A model generated the notes under the pieces. It saw nothing but the letters and a program-made list of their open reading frames with translations. It searched no databases and was not told the origin of the DNA. Of a stretch of DNA of 46,547 nt, positions 43,401 to 46,547 are shown in pieces; the stretch's first letter is position 1; each line of letters starts with the position of its first letter. Both the position numbers and the translations under genes were made by a program. This DNA comes from Nitrosomonas sp. GTDB taxonomy: Bacteria; Pseudomonadota; Gammaproteobacteria; Burkholderiales; Nitrosomonadaceae. The DNA lies in assembly GCA_021774075.1 (NCBI GenBank), contig JAJFJK010000109.1, positions 1 through 46,547 of the forward strand. The letters run 5' to 3'.

Positions 43401-43988
43401 TTAGTCAAATGCTGATAGTGTAATACCAACAATTTTATTAATTTTTTCCGGTGGGACTTTGGCGGAAATCATTGTTCTAATGCCAGCGATACTACTCATT
43501 AAAAACAAGGCAAGCGCATCGGGATCTTTCTCTTTATTAATAACCCCCTCACGCTGACCCGTTTTTATCGCTGTCTGTAGCACCCTGTTAAAACGCAATA
43601 TTGCCGAAGAAGCTAATTGGGAAACATAAACATCACGCCCACCAAATTCATGCGCACTCATTACAAAACTGCCTAAACGAGGTTGATCTACCTCACGCAC
43701 ACCGCTTGCCAGATCATATAAAAAATTTTCAATAAAAACGCGCCCGGTCAACGATTGCTTCAGGCCATTTTCCATTTGCACTATTTGCTTGTCACAAAAA
43801 AGATCCAGGCATTGCTCAAACAACTGGGATTTATTGCCATACGCATGATAAAAACTGCTTCTGGAAATTTTAGTCGCCTCAAGCAAGTCGCCCAGGGTCG
43901 TCGACTCGTACCCCTTTTCCCAGAATACATTCATTGCGACTTCTAGCACCTCCTCAGGATCATACTCAAGTGGTCTACCTTTTTTCAT
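43401..43988 (-). CDS. TetR/AcrR family transcriptional regulator
   Basis: 195 aa from ATG 43988 (MKKGRPLEYDPEEVLEVAM). The helix-turn-helix is complete: FWEKGYESTTLGDLLEATKI with SRSSFYHAYGNKSQLFEQ. The C-terminal ligand domain (RLGSFVMSAHEFGGRDVYV) is typical of AcrR-type regulators. No efflux or enzyme gene is next to it; target unknown. It reads away from the RDD gene to the right, so the 336-bp gap may contain its operator. Confidence 0.88.
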   Translation of the reverse strand: MKKGRPLEYDPEEVLEVAMNVFWEKGYESTTLGDLLEATKISRSSFYHAYGNKSQLFEQCLDLFCDKQIVQMENGLKQSLTGRVFIENFLYDLASGVREVDQPRLGSFVMSAHEFGGRDVYVSQLASSAILRFNRVLQTAIKTGQREGVINKEKDPDALALFLMSSIAGIRTMISAKVPPEKINKIVGITLSAFD

Positions 43989-44324
43989 AAATATCACAAA
44001 CCTGATAATATGCGTTTTAAAATAAGGAAGCGCTGGTTAATTCAAAATTAAATGAATTAGTGCTGCTTTTTATAGTTCTTTTTTTTGATAATTGCAATAA
44101 CTATTATAAAAATATTTCCAGGTTTCATCATCGAACCACGTCTATAACGAACACGAACGAATTGATTCTATTCTGTTGGGAAAAATATACACACGCTATA
44201 TTCAGCATTTCTCCGTCGGAGTAACGATAACTTGTCATGCTTTTCATACACTGATCTGCAAATTTTATCTGACTACAGATCCATTAACAAATAACAAAAT
44301 CAATATCATAGCTTAGGAAAAATC
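43989..44324. other. 336-bp intergenic stretch with an M3-like end
   Basis: GGAAGCGCTGGTTAATTC at 44026-44043 matches the M3 terminus at 16 of 18 bases, followed at 44054 by GAATTAGTGCT, a shortened opposite end. So it is a collapsed M3 derivative of about 40 bp. The rest is AT-rich and I see no other gene or clear operator. Confidence 0.55.
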
Positions 44325-44750
44325 ATGTTACACTCCAAAATTGGGTTTTGGCGCCGAATAGCTAGTATACTGTATGAATCGCTGCTTTTACTTGGCGTTA
44401 TTTTTGTCGCCAGTTTTATATTTCATCTTATTTTTCGCGACCCAAATGCTGCTTATTTCAGGCCACTTTATCAATTCTACTTATTGGTAATTATGGGATA
44501 TTACTTTACTTGGTTCTGGACGCATGGCGGACAAACGCTAGCCATGCAAACCTGGAAAATGCGCGTTGTCACTAAAGATGGAAAACCGCTCGACAAACGC
44601 AAAGCCGCGAGCCGCTATTTACTAGCTATCGTTGGCATTTTATTTTTTGGCATTGGCCTCATCTGGGCATTATTTGATCGTGACCATCAGTTTTTACATG
44701 ACAAATTAGCTGGCACTCAAATTATCAAAGTTGAAGATTCAGCGGCTTAA
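44325..44750 (+). CDS. RDD family membrane protein
   Basis: 141 aa. It has the RDD motif as GFWRRIASILYESLLLLG at the N-terminus (Arg and Asp in helix 1), and the C-terminal FDRDHQFLHDKLAGTQII. Three to four transmembrane helices. RDD proteins may be transporters or exchangers for small ions, but the role is not established for most. TAGGAAAAA precedes its ATG. It is monocistronic. Confidence 0.88.
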   Translation: MLHSKIGFWRRIASILYESLLLLGVIFVASFIFHLIFRDPNAAYFRPLYQFYLLVIMGYYFTWFWTHGGQTLAMQTWKMRVVTKDGKPLDKRKAASRYLLAIVGILFFGIGLIWALFDRDHQFLHDKLAGTQIIKVEDSAA

Positions 44751-45004
44751 ACTATCACTCAAGTCAAAACAATTTTGTCCAAATATAAAAGAAGCCTCAA
44801 ATACAAGAACACTTCTTACAAAAACATAACCTATTGAATGAACTGCAATATAAAGCAAAACTGAAATACAAATAAAATAATTTACTACTTTTGTACTGGT
44901 ATGCTAAAATCGCTTTTAGAGGCAATTTATTGATTTAATATGTAAACGTAGTTAGCGTAATCAGCAGTTAATTTCTCACTCTCTTTTTGATAGGACATTA
45001 GCCA

Positions 45005-45949
45005 ATGCGTAGTTTAACTTCTTCAAAAACCGACTACCTAAAATTCTTACTCAAAGAATATGTTTGTCAGGCCTATCTATTAATTCCCCTTTCTGCACTG
45101 GTCATTATCTTTGTATTTGACCTTTATTCTCCACTAGGTGTCGCTGCTGGCACGCCTTATGCACTCTTGGTATTTGGCACGCTGTGGATAAAGGGTAAGC
45201 ATTGCACCTATATCGTTACGGCTATGGGACTGGCACTTACCTTGGTTGGATTTTTCCTGTCACCGACAAATGTTGTACCCATTGACATTGTCATTATTAA
45301 TCGCATTCTTGCCGTGCTATTAATACTCACCACAATGATCATGGTTCTGAAAACCAAAAAAGCCCTTGATCACATTTCCGTGTTAAAAACCCAGACTATT
45401 ATTGACCCACTCACTCAATGTAAAAACAAACTGGCCTTTGAGAAAGAACTGGATTTTGAAATACTGCGTAACAAACGCTATAAAAGAAACTTAACCATTG
45501 GTATTTTCAACATACATGACTTTAAGTATTTGACCTTTTCTCATGGTAAGGATAAAGGGGGGCAAGTCATCAAGAGAGTTTGCCAGGAAATACAAAATAT
45601 GACACGAAATACCGATCTGTTATATCGTATTGATAATGACAAATTCGCCATTCTGTTTTCAGAAACAAATTTACCAAAAGCTAAAGAAGTCAGTACCATG
45701 ATCTGTAAAGATATTACAAACAATAAAAATGGAATCCAAATCACTTTAAATGCAGGACTAGCTTCGCTTGATGCAGATGATAACAAAGAAAAACTATATC
45801 ACCGCGCAGAAACCGCCTTATCAATTTCACAGAAACATGATATTGATCAGGTTTCAACACTGCCAGATGTCAATGTTTCCAGATCCCCTGTTCCAGCAAT
45901 TTTAAGTCGGCCAAGATCTGAGTTACAAAGCCAAGGAAACGCTAACTAA
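45005..45949 (+). CDS. Membrane-anchored GGDEF-domain protein with degenerate active site
   Basis: 314 aa. Four hydrophobic segments in residues 20-120 form the membrane part, and a GGDEF domain follows from about 125 (DPLTQCKNKLAF). The signature GGDEF is replaced by DNDKF at residues 210-214, and the metal-binding Asp of the first strand is an Asn (FNIHDFKY). It therefore should not make c-di-GMP. Degenerate GGDEF proteins can bind GTP or act as protein-interaction modules. A 15-bp perfect hairpin ends the gene. Confidence 0.85.
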   Translation: MRSLTSSKTDYLKFLLKEYVCQAYLLIPLSALVIIFVFDLYSPLGVAAGTPYALLVFGTLWIKGKHCTYIVTAMGLALTLVGFFLSPTNVVPIDIVIINRILAVLLILTTMIMVLKTKKALDHISVLKTQTIIDPLTQCKNKLAFEKELDFEILRNKRYKRNLTIGIFNIHDFKYLTFSHGKDKGGQVIKRVCQEIQNMTRNTDLLYRIDNDKFAILFSETNLPKAKEVSTMICKDITNNKNGIQITLNAGLASLDADDNKEKLYHRAETALSISQKHDIDQVSTLPDVNVSRSPVPAILSRPRSELQSQGNAN

Positions 45950-45962
45950 TTCTGCAAAAAGC

Positions 45963-45995
45963 ATGGTGAGATAAAATTCGATTTTATCTCACCAT
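45963..45995 (+). terminator. Terminator-like hairpin after the GGDEF gene
   Basis: ATGGTGAGATAAAAT and ATTTTATCTCACCAT pair over 15 bp with a 3-nt loop TCG, 14 bp after the stop codon. The following tract (CATTCTTTCTCCTTTC) is only partly T-rich, so it is a probable rather than certain terminator. Confidence 0.7.
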
Positions 45996-46039
45996 CATTC
46001 TTTCTCCTTTCAGTCCCAACATTAATCAACAAATCTTCC

Positions 46040-46181
46040 GGGCATTTCTAAAAACGCCAGATTTCATCCCAACTGCTGTATTACAGAAAAAAATTATTGT
46101 TGTCATATCAAACATATGCTGCGCTGCAAAATTTTTTATGCGCCTTGCATTTGGGCGCACTCTGAATTCTTAGAAGCGCCC
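46040..46181. repeat. M1 palindromic element, copy D (142 bp, reverse orientation)
   Basis: Ends GGGCATTTCTAAAAA and CTTAGAAGCGCCC enclose the M1 core in the opposite direction to copies A and B (CATCCCAACTGCTGTATTAC first, TTGGGCGCACTCTG last). TTCC and TTCT flank it, an imperfect 4-bp duplication. There is no gene inside. Confidence 0.88.
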
Positions 46182-46236
46182 TTCTGTTGTCCCCTTCCTA
46201 ACAATTAGCAATAGTAGAAAATGCACTTGTCTCTAG

Positions 46237-46395
46237 TAGGCTGTCCGAGAATAGAATGATCTACTGCGGGAAAGTTATTTTGGTCAGATTTCCCGATCAT
46301 TTTCGTTAAATAGAACAACTATTCGCCTCAAATGATCAAAATATCTGCCTCAAAACTACTTCCCCTCGCTACGACCACTATTCTCGGACAACCTC
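46237..46395. mobile_element. M4 element (159 bp MITE-like) in a CTAG site
   Basis: The ends read TAGGCTGTCCGAGAATAG and (reverse strand) GAGGTTGTCCGAGAATAG. CTAG flanks both sides (46233-46236 and 46396-46399). The GGCTGTCCGAGAA-type end and CTAG target point to IS5-family transposition in trans. The interior has no open frame. Confidence 0.78.
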
Positions 46396-46400
46396 CTAGT

Positions 46401-46546
46401 ACGTTCAACCGGACAGTTCGATATAATTGATACGACCGGCCAAGCTTTCCGATGATTGCCGGAGTAGGCCAATAGATGCGGAACCCAATAGAAGAAATTA
46501 ATCACCTTTGCGTCCCGCTCTTCTGTTTTTATCAATATCCCCCCCG
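46401..46546 (-). pseudogene. Remnant of an AAA_14/DUF4143-type ATPase gene
   Basis: Reading leftward from the window edge, the frame gives IDKNRRAGRKGD, a TAA stop (about 46502), then FLLLGSASIGLLRQSSESL and AGRINYIELS, then TGA. This is the well-known middle of AAA_14 ATPases (xFLLLGSASxxLLRQSSESLAGR). The in-frame stop and the sudden loss of similarity beside M4 show that it is decayed. The upstream part lies outside the window. Confidence 0.65.
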
Positions 46547-46547
46547 T

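Noticed and set aside
7620..46181. M1 copies as a CRISPR-like repeat array
   Set aside because: Copies are dispersed over 38 kb, differ in length and orientation and have internal palindromes; no spacers and no cas genes.

Overview
The window looks like a chromosomal segment of an AT-leaning betaproteobacterium. Gene content (Coq7, RuvX, AlgH, a PyrR/PyrB/PyrC' cluster, LPS-type KdsB, several families of short palindromic mobile elements) fits a Nitrosomonas-type ammonia oxidiser (Nitrosomonadaceae) best. That placement is inferred from gene content and style, not from a marker search. There are no tRNA, rRNA or CRISPR loci that I can see.

Layout. 1-7.6 kb (minus strand) is housekeeping: oligopeptidase A (cut by the window edge), a tight algH-ruvX-pyrR-pyrB-pyrC' operon, coq7 and a GlcF-like Fe-S protein. 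7.9-10.1 kb (plus) is the conserved rpsP-rimM-trmD-rplS operon with a clear terminator. 10.1-12.3 kb (minus) holds an ArsC/Spx-like protein, an IalB-like periplasmic protein, a DUF2024 protein and an O-methyltransferase. 12.3-19.4 kb (minus) is a surface-polysaccharide block: methyltransferase, O-antigen ligase-like polymerase, GT2 glycosyltransferase, and two paralogous GT-B-like proteins flanking an FkbM methyltransferase. 19.6-24.4 kb (plus) is a compact run of KdsB-like CMP-sugar synthetase, HpaI-type aldolase, 2-hydroxyacid dehydrogenase, epimerase, HAD phosphatase and 6-phosphogluconolactonase, which together could make and activate an unusual 3-deoxy-ulosonic acid for that polysaccharide.

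24.5-29.4 kb has a VapBC-type toxin-antitoxin pair, a large unknown membrane protein, ZapE and a J-domain-like coiled-coil protein. 29.6-31.0 kb has small lipoproteins and a membrane protein. 31.1-35.9 kb has cbpA-cbpM, trxC, a DegS-like protease and a dicarboxylate symporter. 35.9-40.4 kb is accessory: two genes with single-base frameshifts, DUF2934 and HTH proteins, a P-loop kinase/zeta-like gene and a DUF4238 gene. 40.7-43.1 kb (minus) is a tonB-exbB-exbD-fecR-like operon with a near-perfect Fur box. The end has a TetR regulator, an RDD protein, a degenerate GGDEF protein and a decayed AAA ATPase.

The most striking non-genic feature is the density of transposase-less palindromic elements (at least four families, called here M1-M4). 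Two 261-262 bp M2 copies sit in CTAG sites inside the last codons of cbpM and trxC, supply new in-frame stop codons, and can fold into two hairpins whose loops are complementary to each other. M1 and M3 elements also sit exactly on gene 3' ends.
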